Part shown: positions 1-8,860 of the stretch, piece after piece
Layout: every line of letters begins with the position of its first letter
How positions within the stretch are numbered: position 1 is the stretch's first letter
NCBI GenBank assembly: GCA_030323305.1
Contig: CP106741.1
Span: 5,517,501-5,581,500, forward strand
From: Paenibacillus sp. CC-CFT747
Lineage (GTDB): Bacteria > Bacillota > Bacilli > Paenibacillales > NBRC-103111
Direction: 5' to 3'
Length of the DNA: 64,000 nucleotides
Made by a program: the position numbers and the translations under genes
The notes under the pieces: generated by a model
Database searches by the model: none
What the model was told of the DNA's origin: nothing
Seen by the model: the letters and a program-made list of their open reading frames with translations, nothing else

Positions 1-1879
1 CCAAGCTCAGGTTGGAGATCTTCTCGATCTTGTCGACTTTCTTCTCCCGGAAAACGGACACGAATTCGGCGAGCGTCTCATCGTTCGTGTTGAAGATCAG
101 GTTCTCCGCCAGCTCTCTCTCATGCTCCGGAATGGAGGCATAGCGCTCCAGCGTCTCCGTGTTGACTATCGCGTAATCCAATCCAGCCTTCGTACAGTGA
201 TAGAGGTAAACGGAATTCAGCACCTCGCGTCCTGCAGGCGGAAGGCCGAACGAGATGTTGCTCAAGCCGAGAATGGTTTTGCACTCGGGAAACTTCTCTT
301 TGATGAGCTTGATTCCTTCAATGGTCTCTACCGCGGATCCGAGGTATTGAGGGTCACCTGAGCCGATCGGGAACATATTCGGGTCAAAAATAATATCGTG
401 CGGCTTCAAGCCGTACTTGTTTACCAGCAGGTCGTGGGCGCGCGTGGCAACCTCGATTTTGGCCTGGCGGGAGACGGCCTGCCCACTCTCATCGATGAGG
501 ATGCAGACCACGGCCGCTCCGTATTTATGAATCAGAGGAACGATTGCTTCGAACTTGGATTCGCCGTCCTCCAAATTGATGGAGTTGATGACTGCTTTGC
601 CTTGGGAATATTTCAGCCCGAGCTCAATGATATGGTCATAGGTCGAGTCGATCATGAGGGGAACCTTGACCTTCTTAACGACCTGCTGAAGGAAAGTTTC
701 CATCGCGTAGGCTTCATCTATATCCGTATCCTGAAGATTGATATCGATGATATGAGCGCCTTTCTTGACCTGGGCGCGGGCAACCTCGGAAGCTTCCTCG
801 TATTTCCCTTCTTTGATAAGGCGTTTGAATTTCCGCGAGCCCGACACGTTCGTGCGTTCCCCTACCATCACGGGACGGTTCTCCGGCTCGATATAGACCG
901 TCTCGATTCCGGAAACGGCAGGCGGGTGAGTACCCGTTTGCGGACGCGGCGCATAATCCTTAAGCGTTTCGGCGAGAGCATGGATATGCTCCGGAGTCGT
1001 CCCGCAGCAGCCGCCGGCGATGTTCAGCCAGCCCCGCTCGGCAAAACCGGCCATTTTCTTCGCCAGTGATTCCGGCGATTCATGGTAATGCCCGTTCTCA
1101 TCGGGAAGCCCGGCGTTCGGGTAGCAGCTGACGGCCATTCCGGCAATTTGCGACAGCGACCGGATATGATCCCTCATGAATTCGGGGCCGGTGGCGCAGT
1201 TCAATCCGACGGAGATGGGATTCAGATGCTCCAGCGAAATGTAGAACGATTCGATGTTCTGACCCGCAAGGGTCGTTCCCATAGGCTCGATCGTACCGGA
1301 AATCATGATGGGAAGCTGAACCCCTAACTCGTCCATAGCCCGGCGGATTCCGAGACTTCCCGCTTTTACGTTCAGGGTATCCTGGGACGTCTCCAGAAGA
1401 AGCGCATCCACCTTCGATTCGATTAATGCTTTCGCTTGCTCGTAGTAGCTGTCCACCAGCTCGTCAAAGGTTACGCCTCCTGTGACCGACAACGTTTTGG
1501 TCGTCGGTCCTAAGGCTCCCGCCACGTAACGGGGCCATTCCGGTGTGGAGTATTTGTCGGATGCCTCCACCGCCAGCTTCGCCGCTGCTTTGTTGATTTC
1601 CTCGGCCCGGTCTTGAAGCCCGTATTCGGCAAGAACGACACTCGTCGCCCCGAAGGTGTTCGTTTCAATAATATCCGACCCCGCGGCGAAATAAGCCTCA
1701 TGAATCTTCCGGATGACATCCGGCCGGGTCAGCACCAGAATCTCGTTGCAGCCGTCCAGGTCTTCTCCTCCGAAATCCTCTTCCGTCAGATTCTCCTGCT
1801 GGATCATCGTTCCCATGGCGCCGTCCAAAATCATAATCTTCTTCTGCAGCTGCTCCTGCAGTGATGGTTTCGTCATCAT
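1..1879 (-). CDS. metH: Cobalamin-dependent methionine synthase (N-terminal 626 codons; 3' end outside window)
   Basis: MetH transfers a methyl group from methyltetrahydrofolate to homocysteine through cobalamin, giving methionine in the cytosol. The frame is open without a stop from ATG at 1879 to the window edge. Residues 1 to about 320 are the homocysteine-binding barrel, with zinc-ligand motifs GLNCATG and GGCCGTTPEHI. A pterin-binding domain starts near residue 350 (GERTNVSGSRKFKRLI). The second domain separates it from YitJ-type proteins, which carry a methylenetetrahydrofolate reductase domain instead. The cobalamin and activation domains would lie to the left of the window. An AAGGGAG ribosome-binding site precedes the start; ATG at 1876 is an alternative. 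It is divergent from mtnD. I saw no SAM riboswitch in the 230-bp gap. Confidence 0.95.
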   Translation of the reverse strand, partial: MMTKPSLQEQLQKKIMILDGAMGTMIQQENLTEEDFGGEDLDGCNEILVLTRPDVIRKIHEAYFAAGSDIIETNTFGATSVVLAEYGLQDRAEEINKAAAKLAVEASDKYSTPEWPRYVAGALGPTTKTLSVTGGVTFDELVDSYYEQAKALIESKVDALLLETSQDTLNVKAGSLGIRRAMDELGVQLPIMISGTIEPMGTTLAGQNIESFYISLEHLNPISVGLNCATGPEFMRDHIRSLSQIAGMAVSCYPNAGLPDENGHYHESPESLAKKMAGFAERGWLNIAGGCCGTTPEHIHALAETLKDYAPRPQTGTHPPAVSGIETVYIEPENRPVMVGERTNVSGSRKFKRLIKEGKYEEASEVARAQVKKGAHIIDINLQDTDIDEAYAMETFLQQVVKKVKVPLMIDSTYDHIIELGLKYSQGKAVINSINLEDGESKFEAIVPLIHKYGAAVVCILIDESGQAVSRQAKIEVATRAHDLLVNKYGLKPHDIIFDPNMFPIGSGDPQYLGSAVETIEGIKLIKEKFPECKTILGLSNISFGLPPAGREVLNSVYLYHCTKAGLDYAIVNTETLERYASIPEHERELAENLIFNTNDETLAEFVSVFREKKVDKIEKISNLSL

Positions 1880-2038
1880 AGCAAACTCCCTTTCCACTTG
1901 ACCGCCCGAGTAACCGTCCGTTGGTCCATTTTCTCTCTGTTTGATTAAAAATTAGTTTACCAAAACCTACGGATTTATAAAAGACTCAAATCCAAGTTAT
2001 TTCCCATCGTTTTACCCGGAATATTTCTGTCCCCTTCA

Positions 2039-2068
2039 TCGACAACCGGGGGAGTCGTGCTTTATAAT
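2039..2068 (+). promoter_or_regulatory. Probable sigma-A promoter of mtnD
   Basis: A TCGACA hexamer (2039–2044) is followed by an 18-bp spacer and a perfect TATAAT (2063–2068). It lies about 40 bp upstream of the mtnD start and 25 bp before its ribosome-binding site. The -10 box is strong and the -35 box has one mismatch to TTGACA. Confidence 0.55.
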
Positions 2069-2109
2069 AGAAAACATAGAGTAAAGATTGTTAGAGGAGG
2101 ACGTTCATC

Positions 2110-2652
2110 ATGGCCGAAATTCGCATTCGCAGCACCAACGAACGCATCACCGGGGAAGAGCAGGTCAAAGCTTTTCTCGATAAGCAGGAAGTGCTTTATG
2201 AGCATTGGGACGCGGGCAAGCTCCCCGCCAGCCTGCAGGAAAGATTCGATCTTTCCGATGAGGAGAAGGCTCATATTCTCCAAACTTTCGACTCCGAGAT
2301 TCGCGACCTGGCGGCAAGACGCGGCTACCGCACCTGGGACATCGTCGTGCTGTCCGAGGCAACTCCGAACATTGAAGAGCTGCTGAAGAAATTCGAGCAG
2401 GTGCATACCCATACCGAGGATGAGGTTCGCGCCATCACGGCGGGCAACGGGATCTTCATTATCAAAGGAACGGACGATGTCGGCTACTTCGACGTCGAAC
2501 TGACGGCCGGCGATGTTATCTCGGTACCGGAGCACAAACCGCACTTCTTTACCCTTATGGAGGACCGTAAAATTGTCGCCGTCCGTCTGTTCATCGAAAC
2601 CGAGGGCTGGATTGCTCATCCGTTCGATGACCCGGCCTTCATCAAGGCCTAA
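2110..2652 (+). CDS. mtnD: Acireductone dioxygenase (1,2-dihydroxy-3-keto-5-methylthiopentene dioxygenase)
   Basis: The enzyme oxidises the acireductone intermediate of the methionine salvage pathway, which recycles methylthioadenosine, to the 2-oxo acid precursor of methionine. It is a 180-residue cupin, normal for the family. The metal site is visible as HTHTEDEVR (two His and a Glu) near residue 97 and a second cupin motif, PEHKPHFF, near residue 141. An AGAGGAGG ribosome-binding site lies 9 bp before ATG. The other salvage genes are not in the window. Its position opposite metH joins two routes to methionine, but they are transcribed divergently, so shared regulation is only an inference. 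Confidence 0.95.
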   Translation: MAEIRIRSTNERITGEEQVKAFLDKQEVLYEHWDAGKLPASLQERFDLSDEEKAHILQTFDSEIRDLAARRGYRTWDIVVLSEATPNIEELLKKFEQVHTHTEDEVRAITAGNGIFIIKGTDDVGYFDVELTAGDVISVPEHKPHFFTLMEDRKIVAVRLFIETEGWIAHPFDDPAFIKA

Positions 2653-2737
2653 GTCTTATTAAGAATTTAGCCGGCATGAGGCCGGGAGAAAGACAGCTTC
2701 CTTGTGCAGCAGTTGCGAATAAAGATATCCGTAAAAC

Positions 2738-2771
2738 AAACCCGCCCGGGCTTCAGCGCCCAGGCGGGTTT
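2738..2771. terminator. Bidirectional terminator between mtnD and the HAD gene
   Basis: A GC-rich stem with arms AAACCCGCC and GGCGGGTTT lies between two convergent genes and has A/T tails on both sides, so it can serve both strands. Confidence 0.75.
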
Positions 2772-2783
2772 CTCATTTATGGA

Positions 2784-3581
2784 TTAAAGCAGGGATTCCA
2801 CAATTGGAAGAAGCTCCCTCAAGCGACCGATCTCATAGGTGGGAGTCACTTCTCCGGTGACCTCGGCCCCGTGAGAATTGATCCAGACGTTCTTCATGCC
2901 GATGGCAGCGGAGCCTTTGATATCGGTGGTCAGCTTGTCCCCCACCATGAGCCCTTCGGCGGGATCGATTTCGAGCAGACCTGCCGCGTGGTTAAAGATG
3001 GTAACGGCCGGCTTGCCCTCTCCGAATGAGCCCGAAATGAGGATATGATCAAAGTAGGCGGCCAGCTCCGGAAAGCCCGCCAGCTTTTCTTGCTGAAGAT
3101 CCGGGGATCCGTTCGTAAGAAGGAGCAGCTTGACCTTTCCCTTGAGGGAATCGAGAATTTCAAAGGTTTCTTCGTACACAATCGGCCGGGCCCGGCGTTC
3201 TCTAGGAAACCGCTCCGCCAATTCAGCCCCCAGGCCGGCGTCTTCTATGCCGATTCCTTTCAGTCCGCGCGTCCAAGCCTCCTTCCGGTAGCCCGGCGCT
3301 AACGCCTGCAGCTTGCGGAAGCTGTCATGCTCCCCTTCCGTAAAGTTAGCCCATAACCCTTCAAAGGGATTGATTCCGATCATCTGGGTAAAAGGATACG
3401 TTTCATATCCTTCATATAAAGCCCGGGCTTCCTTACGGACGGACGCTTCTAGTTCCTCAGGCTTAATGTCCGGATACCATTCAGCCGCTGAACGGCAGGT
3501 TGCCTCAAAGGCCTCCCGGACGCTGCGCTCGTCCCAAAGAAGCGTATCATCCAGATCAAACAAAACCGCCTTCAATGCCAT
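2784..3581 (-). CDS. HAD-superfamily hydrolase (phosphatase), YjjG-like
   Basis: This is a cytosolic haloacid-dehalogenase-type phosphohydrolase of 265 residues. All four motifs are present: the nucleophile motif LFDLDDTLLWDE near residue 8, LLLTNGSP (motif II Thr) near 153, a Lys in SFGEGKPAVTIF, and GDKLTTDIKGSAAIGM (motif IV acidic pair) near 217. A helical cap sits between motifs I and II, as in subfamily I enzymes such as the nucleotidase YjjG. The substrate cannot be read from sequence. The frame is intact. The gene shares a bidirectional terminator with mtnD. Confidence 0.85.
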   Translation of the reverse strand: MALKAVLFDLDDTLLWDERSVREAFEATCRSAAEWYPDIKPEELEASVRKEARALYEGYETYPFTQMIGINPFEGLWANFTEGEHDSFRKLQALAPGYRKEAWTRGLKGIGIEDAGLGAELAERFPRERRARPIVYEETFEILDSLKGKVKLLLLTNGSPDLQQEKLAGFPELAAYFDHILISGSFGEGKPAVTIFNHAAGLLEIDPAEGLMVGDKLTTDIKGSAAIGMKNVWINSHGAEVTGEVTPTYEIGRLRELLPIVESLL

Positions 3582-3627
3582 TATCTGCTCCCCTTCTCTA
3601 TCTCTGGTGTTTGCGGTGACAACCGCT

Positions 3628-4142
3628 TTACTTGCTCTGCTCCGTCAGCTTCACGCCATGACGTGCGGCGTACTCCTTCAGCCTGGCGGAAAGATCCCCG
3701 ATCGGCATCCGGTGAAGGAAACGGGTAAAGATCCACCGTGCTCTCTTCTCCTTCAGCTGAATAACCGCGGTTCCCGGCGAAAGAATAATCTCGTCGATCT
3801 CCCCGGTTCCAGCCACTTGTCGCCGGCGAACCGCCGCGAGGAGATCCGGTTCCGACCGATCCGGAGGATAGGCCGCCGGAACGCAAACAGGAAGAGACCA
3901 AGAAAACCGTAACAGGCTACCGTAATCCAGAACGAAGTATCCTGTTCATAGTATCCATAGAAAGCGAGAGCATAAGCTGCGGCGAACAGAATGAGAACAA
4001 GGGGAAGTATCCAGCTTCTGCCGCGAAACACTTCCACCTCTTCGGTGCCCGAATAGGAAATTCGCTCCTGTCCCTGCTTAAGCCTGCGCTTGTTAGCGGT
4101 CTTCCGGTTCTTCTCTACCATTCGTTCCCACTTACGGGACAT
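3628..4142 (-). CDS. Small membrane protein of unknown function (one frameshift)
   Basis: About 171 residues once one G missing near 3811 (GGGG should be GGGGG) is restored; this joins two frames that otherwise break at a GEIDEIIL stretch. The N-terminus is very basic and is followed by two predicted membrane helices (around WILPLVLILFAAAYALAFY and ITVACYGFLGLFLFAF). The C-terminal cytosolic part resembles a bacterial PH-like or YcxB-like beta domain, but I do not recognise the family firmly. The start ATG at 4142 overlaps the end of ynzC, which suggests translational coupling. I cannot assign a function. Confidence 0.6.
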
Positions 4143-4323
4143 TGTCTTCCTCATCCTCTACATACTTAATGGAATCCAGTTGAACCTTCAGGCTGGATTT
4201 AAACGCTTCTATATAAATTTTGCGAAGCTCGTTTCGTTCTTCCACTTCCTCGTCGGTAAGACCTACGGTTTTGGCTTTGCGCGCCAGTTCGTTAATTCTT
4301 GCAATGGTTTCGTCCATTCCCAT
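4132..4323 (-). CDS. ynzC: DUF896 family protein (YnzC-like)
   Basis: A 63-residue, strongly helical, charged protein starting MGMDETIARINELARKAK, which matches the DUF896/UPF0291 family. In B. subtilis YnzC lies in the SOS-controlled yneA–yneB–ynzC operon beside lexA, and the position here is the same: downstream of yneA and divergent from lexA. The ribosome-binding site is GGGAGG. The yneB resolvase gene of B. subtilis is absent between yneA and ynzC. Its molecular function is not established. Confidence 0.85.
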   Translation of the reverse strand: MGMDETIARINELARKAKTVGLTDEEVEERNELRKIYIEAFKSSLKVQLDSIKYVEDEEDNVP

Positions 4324-4487
4324 TAAGTTTCGCCTCCCTGCTGTACGGCTCGTTTCTTTCTTACTTTGCCATTAACCCCCGGCCTGTCAAGGGACGGCTA
4401 GAATGTCAAAAGGCCTCCCGTGTCTACGGAAAGCCTGTCCATAAAGTGCTCTAAATTCGCGTTAGGAGGACAACCCTTTACACCGGT

Positions 4488-4828
4488 TTATGGCAAGTAT
4501 AGAATTTGCCCCGGTCTAAGAGTAGTTCCTTCCAGTTGATTAAGCTTCTTGATCTGCTGCATATACGAACGCACGCTCTCTCCTTAGGAGCGTTCTCCTG
4601 GGCAATGCTCCAGAGCGTATCCCCCTTAATTACATCCGTCATTTTATGAGAAGCGGGAAGGGATTGCAGATCGTCGCTGCTCCCCGCGTATGCTTTAAAG
4701 AAAAGGCCGAAGGAGAACGAAAGAGCTACGACCAAAGTAAGAACAAGATAACGAATAACCATGCCCGAACGCTTATGGCTTACCGTCCCAGAACGCTTAC
4801 TGCTTACCGTCTTCGTAAAGGAATTCAT
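4488..4828 (-). CDS. yneA: Cell-division suppressor YneA, LysM protein (one frameshift)
   Basis: YneA is made during the SOS response and delays septation at the membrane or cell wall. The protein has a basic N-terminus, one membrane anchor (about residues 23–45, VIRYLVLTLVVALSFSFGLF) and a C-terminal LysM domain (GDTLWSIAQ at the start, RPGQILYLP at the end). A G missing near 4580 breaks the frame inside LysM; restoring it gives about 113 residues ending at 4488. The start ATG at 4828 follows GGGGGAG at good spacing. LexA boxes lie immediately upstream, and lexA is divergent, as in B. subtilis. Confidence 0.85.
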
Positions 4829-4841
4829 CGAAATCTCCCCC

Positions 4842-4957
4842 AAACATTTGTTCTGTTATGAGAATAACACGAACATACGTTCAGGTCAACCCTTTTTAGA
4901 ACATTTGTTTCCCTTTACGAGCAGAGCTGGATTTGTCGAAACTCGAACTAATGTTTG
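4842..4957. promoter_or_regulatory. SOS control region with LexA (DinR) boxes between yneA and lexA
   Basis: The B. subtilis SOS box is GAAC-N4-GTTC. A perfect copy, CGAACATACGTTC, is at 4870–4882. One-mismatch copies are AAACATTTGTTC (4842–4853), GAACATTTGTTT (4899–4910) and GAACTAATGTTT (4945–4956). They cover both divergent promoters, so LexA should repress yneA and itself. Confidence 0.85.
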
Positions 4958-5014
4958 TACGAACTCCGGTTCTATGATATACTTTCCTTAATATTTCCTA
5001 TTGGAGTGATGACT

Positions 5015-5632
5015 GTGAGCAAAATTTCCGGCCGCCAGCAGGCGATCCTGGATTTTATCAAAACCGAAGTGCGTGAGAAAGGCTATCCGCCTTCCGTCCG
5101 GGAAATCGGGGAAGCGGTCGGACTAGCCTCCAGTTCTACCGTGCACGGCCACCTCGAACGTCTGGAAAAGAAGGGCCTGATCCGCCGCGATCCTACCAAG
5201 CCGAGGGCCATTGAGCTCTTAGGAGAGGACAGCGAAGCCATGTTCTCCTTCTCGGTTGCCCGAGTCCCTCTGATCGGTAAAGTTACGGCAGGGGTACCCA
5301 TTACCGCAACGGAGAATATCGAGGATTATTTCCCTCTCCCCATGCATTATGTCGGGGATGACAACGTGTTCATGCTTTCCGTCATCGGTGAAAGTATGAT
5401 CGACGCGGGCATTCATAACGGCGACTATGTCATCGTCCGCCAGCAGCCGAATGCCAATAACGGCGAAATAGTCGTCGCCATGACGGAAGATGATGAAGCG
5501 ACCGTCAAGACCTTCTATAAAGAGCGCGATCATATCCGCCTCCAGCCGGAGAATCCGACAATGGAGCCGATTCTGCTTCAGAACGTAACCATTCTCGGGA
5601 AGGTCATCGGAATCTTCCGCGACATTCAATAA
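5015..5632 (+). CDS. lexA: SOS response repressor LexA
   Basis: LexA represses the SOS regulon and cleaves itself when RecA filaments form. The 205-residue length from GTG at 5015 equals that of the B. subtilis protein; GGAG ends 8 bp before it, whereas the in-frame ATG at 5009 is too close. The N-terminal winged helix carries PPSVREIGEAVGLASSSTVH. The cleavage site is Ala-Gly in KVTAGVPITA, the catalytic Ser is in IGESMIDAGI and the catalytic Lys is in DEATVKTFYK. LexA boxes upstream indicate autoregulation. A terminator follows directly. Confidence 0.97.
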   Translation: MSKISGRQQAILDFIKTEVREKGYPPSVREIGEAVGLASSSTVHGHLERLEKKGLIRRDPTKPRAIELLGEDSEAMFSFSVARVPLIGKVTAGVPITATENIEDYFPLPMHYVGDDNVFMLSVIGESMIDAGIHNGDYVIVRQQPNANNGEIVVAMTEDDEATVKTFYKERDHIRLQPENPTMEPILLQNVTILGKVIGIFRDIQ

Positions 5633-5645
5633 TAGGAACTCTCTC

Positions 5646-5677
5646 AAGACCTGTGCCTCCTCGGCGCAGGTCTTTTT
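5646..5677 (+). terminator. lexA terminator
   Basis: The stem has arms AAGACCTG and CAGGTCTT and is followed by TTT, 14 bp after the lexA stop codon. Confidence 0.8.
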
Positions 5678-5716
5678 CGGCTGCACCGCTCCCTCCGCCC
5701 CCTATCGATAAACACG

Positions 5717-5745
5717 AAACCCCTTGGCCCGAAGGCCAAGGGGTC
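5717..5745 (-). terminator. glnRA terminator
   Basis: The stem has arms CCCCTTGGCC and GGCCAAGGGG with a short loop, and is followed on the minus strand by TTTCGTGTTT. It lies just downstream of the glnA stop. Confidence 0.75.
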
Positions 5746-5759
5746 TCTTGCAAGCAAGA

Positions 5760-7098
5760 TTAATAAAGGGTAATATACTGATCGCGTTCCCAGGAATGAA
5801 CCTGGGTGCGGTACATGTCCCACTCGATTTCTTTCAGCTCATAGAAATGGGAAAGAGCATGCTCGCCTAGAGCGTCGCAGATCACTTCGTCGCGAATGAG
5901 CTCGTTCAAGGCCTCTTTCAAATCGGCCGGCAGGCTTGGGATGCCCTGCTCTTCTCTCTTCTTCGCTCATGACATAGATGTTGCGGTCGGTCGGAGCCGG
6001 CAGAGACATCTTGTTCTCGATGCCGTCCAAGCCGGCCTTCAACATAACGGCGAGAGCCAGATAAGGGTTGGCGGCCGGGTCCGGATTGCGCACTTCCACC
6101 CGGGTGCTCAGCCCGCGGGAAGCCGGGATCCGGATCATCGGACTGCGGTTGCTCGCCGACCAGGCCACGTAGCAAGGAGCCTCATACCCGGGAACAAGAC
6201 GCTTGTAAGAGTTCACCGTCGGATTCGTGATGGCGGCGAACGAGCGGGCGTGCTTCAAGATTCCCGCCATGTATTGTCTCGCCTCATCGCTCAAGCCCAG
6301 CTTATCCTTCTCGTCGTAGAAGGCGTTCTCGCTGCCGCGGAACAAGGACTGGTGGCAGTGCATCCCGGAGCCGTTCACCCCGAACAGCGGCTTCGGCATG
6401 AAGGTCGCGTGCAGGCCGTGCTGGCGGGCGATCGTCTTGACCACGAGCTTGAACGTCTGGATCTGGTCGGCCGCTTTGATGGCGTCGGCATATTTGAAGT
6501 CGATTTCGTGCTGGCCGGGGGCTACCTCATGGTGGGAAGCTTCGATCTCAAAGCCCATTTCCTCCAGTGTCAGCACAATCTCGCGGCGGCAGTTTTCTCC
6601 GAGGTCCGTAGGGGCCAAATCGAAGTAACCGCCTTGGTCGTTAAGCTCCAGCGTCGGATTGCCCTTCTCGTCGGACTTGAACAGGAAGAATTCCGGCTCT
6701 GGTCCTACGTTCATCGTCGAGTAGCCTTTATCGTTCGCTTCCTTCAGCACTTTCTTCAGAATGCCGCGAGGGTCCCCGGCAAACGGAGTGCCGTCCGGCA
6801 GATAAATGTCGCAAATCAGACGGGCGATGCGGTCCTCCGCCACCCAAGGGAAAATGACCCAGGTGTCGAGGTCCGGATACAGGTACATATCGGATTCCTC
6901 AATCCGCACATACCCTTCGATGGAAGATCCGTCGAACATCATTTTGTTGTCCAATGCCTTTTCCAGCTGGCTGACCGGGATTTCCACATTCTTGATGGTG
7001 CCGAGGAGATCCGTAAACTGCAGGCGGATGAATCTTACGTTTTCCTCTTTGGCAATGCGCAGAATATCTTCTTTGGTATATCCTTTGTTGTAACCCAC
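5760..7098 (-). CDS. glnA: Glutamine synthetase, type I-alpha (one frameshift near the 3' end)
   Basis: GlnA makes glutamine from glutamate, ammonia and ATP; in Bacillus its feedback-inhibited form also controls GlnR and TnrA. The catalytic core is complete: MMFDGSSIEGYVRIEESDM near residue 55, metal-site GPEPEFFLF, the GVNGSGMHCHQS loop and NPYLALAVMLKAGL. No adenylylation insert is seen, as expected for the alpha class. The frame breaks near 5955 after YVMSEEER; the length fits two missing bases, and the C-terminus then continues to HSWERDQYITLY with its stop at 5760. GTG at 7098, 8 bp after GGAGGAG, is preferred to ATG at 7116, which overlaps that ribosome-binding site. It is the second gene of glnRA. 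Confidence 0.95.
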
Positions 7099-7119
7099 TG
7101 TTAAATCTCCTCCCATGAA

Positions 7120-7533
7120 TTAATGAAAAAATCGGGAAAGCTCTCCCTGAATCAGAGAAACCTGACCAGGACGCTTGCCGCTGATCAACTGCTGCTTGAG
7201 CATCTTGTGGAGCTGGGTTTCCGTCAATTCCTTGCGCTTCATCTCGGTTTGTTCGGTAATGACCGTCGCCTCCTCGGAATCACCCGATACCGGGAGCAGG
7301 ACCTGTTTGATTCCGGCTATGTTTACGCCCTTCTCAATCAGATCTTTGATCTCAAGCAGCCGTTGTACGTCGATGAATGAGTACAAACGCTGGTTCCCGC
7401 CCGTACGGGCAGGCTTAACCAATTCATGCTGTTCGTAATACCGAATCTGCCTGGCGGTCAAATCGGTTAATTTCATGACTATCCCGATAGGGAACAGCGC
7501 CATGTTCTTGCGCAATTCATCATTGTTAGCCAT
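7120..7533 (-). CDS. glnR: Nitrogen-metabolism repressor GlnR (MerR family)
   Basis: GlnR is a MerR-type dimeric repressor that binds DNA when glutamine synthetase is feedback-inhibited. It is 137 residues long from ATG at 7533 with an AGGAG site 9 bp upstream; an in-frame TTG at 7539 is too close. The winged helix is seen in LTDLTARQIRYYEQHELVKP and RLYSFIDVQRLLEIKDL. The C-terminal tail is short, as in other GlnR proteins, where it senses GlnA. Two GlnR boxes flank its own promoter, so the glnRA operon is autoregulated. Confidence 0.95.
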   Translation of the reverse strand: MANNDELRKNMALFPIGIVMKLTDLTARQIRYYEQHELVKPARTGGNQRLYSFIDVQRLLEIKDLIEKGVNIAGIKQVLLPVSGDSEEATVITEQTEMKRKELTETQLHKMLKQQLISGKRPGQVSLIQGELSRFFH

Positions 7534-7546
7534 AGCCAATCACTCC

Positions 7547-7616
7547 TGTGACGGTTAGTCACATTTATTGTACCGTTATCCCATAAAGGTGTCAAGAAAT
7601 GTGAGGTTTAATTACA
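7547..7616 (-). promoter_or_regulatory. glnRA promoter with two GlnR/TnrA boxes
   Basis: The box consensus is TGTNA-N7-TNACA. Two full matches are TGTAATTAAACCTCACA (minus strand of 7600–7616) and TGTGACTAACCGTCACA (minus strand of 7547–7563). Between them are TTGACA (7590–7595) and TACAAT (7567–7572) with a 17-bp spacer. The arrangement is like the two operators of B. subtilis glnRA. The upstream box overlaps the last codons of ynbB. Confidence 0.93.
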
Positions 7617-8860
7617 ATAATCCGCGTTTGGCCATATTCTCAAGAGCGCATAGAACCCCCAGCTTGGCATGGGAATAAGTCAAGCCCCCTGCATGTAGGC
7701 GATATACGGCTCCCGGATGGGAGCATCCGCCGAGAGCTCCAGGCTACCGCCCTGCATAAACGTGCCCGCCGCCATGATGACGGGGTGCTCGTACCCCGGC
7801 ATGTCCCACGGCTCGGGAACGACGTGGGCATCGACGGCCGAAGCCTTCTGGATGCCCTGCACGAAGGCGATCAGGTGCTCCTCTCCCGTGAAGCGGATCG
7901 CCTGAATGAGGTCGGTCCGCGGCTCCTCCCAGCGGGGATGCGTCTCAAATCCGAGCCGTTCGAAGACGGCCGCGGCGAAGACGCTTCCCTTGAGGGCCTG
8001 TCCGACCAGATGGGGAGCGAGGAAGAAGCCCTGGAACAAGCTGCGCGTCGTTCCCAGCATCGCCCCTACCTCTCCCCGATTCCGGGCGCGGTCAAGCGGT
8101 AAGCCGCTTTCTCCACGAGATCGGCGCGGCCGGCGATATAGCCTCCCGTTGCCGCAATGCCGCCGCCCGGGTTCTTGATGAGCGAGCCTGCCATAAGATC
8201 GACGCCGGCCTCCGTCGGCTCCGTCCGCTCGGTGAACTCCCCGTAGCAATTGTCGACGAAGACGATCACGTCCGGCCGGATCCCTTTGACGAAGTCGACC
8301 ATCTCCTTAATCTGGCTCACCGTAAAGGACGGCCGCCAATCGTAGCCGCGGGAGCGTTGTATGCCGACCACCCGAGTATCGGGGGTCAGCTTCTCGCGAA
8401 TGGTATCCCAATCGGGAGATCCGTCCCCGCGAAGAGGCGCCTCGTCATAGGCGATGCCCCAGTCCCCAAGGGAGCCGGAGCCGTCCTTTCCCCTGCCAAT
8501 GACTTTGTGGAGCGTGTCATAGGGTCGTCCGGTAATGTACAGCAGCTTGTCCCCCGGGCGCAGAACTCCGAACAGAGCCGTTCCGATCGTGTGCGTCCCG
8601 GACACAAAATGAGGCCGCACCAAAGCGGCCTCCGCTCCAAACGCCTCCGCGTAAACCAGATCGAGCACCTCGCGGCCTCTGTCGTTATACCCGTACCCGG
8701 TCGAACCGGCAAAATGAAAATCGCTTACTTGATATTTCTGAAAAGCCCGGATAACCTTCCACTGGTTATGGTCAACCGTTCGGTCCATTTCCTTAAGTCG
8801 GCCGTCGATCAGAGTTTCCGCCTGATCCACCACCTCTTCGATTCGCTTAGATGCCGTCAT
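7612..8860 (-). CDS. ynbB: PLP-dependent methionine gamma-lyase family protein, YnbB (two frameshifts)
   Basis: A fold-type I PLP enzyme of the family first labelled aluminium-resistance protein and related to methionine gamma-lyase. The likely Schiff-base lysine is in GSLIKNPGGGIAATGG and the PLP-binding Asp is in VFVDNCYGEF. Two single G losses break the frame: near 8075 (after APGIGE) and near 7675 (after AYMQG). Restoring both gives about 416 residues ending at 7612. ATG at 8860 follows AAGGGAGAG and lies inside the end of hflX, so the two are coupled. The physiological substrate is not settled. Confidence 0.88.

Noticed and set aside
1880..2109. SAM riboswitch or T-box upstream of metH
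   Set aside because: No conserved core of either class was recognised on the minus strand.
5896..7104. 402-codon plus-strand open frame opposite glnA
   Set aside because: It is the mirror of a conserved gene in high-GC DNA; the product has no recognisable domain and no ribosome-binding site.
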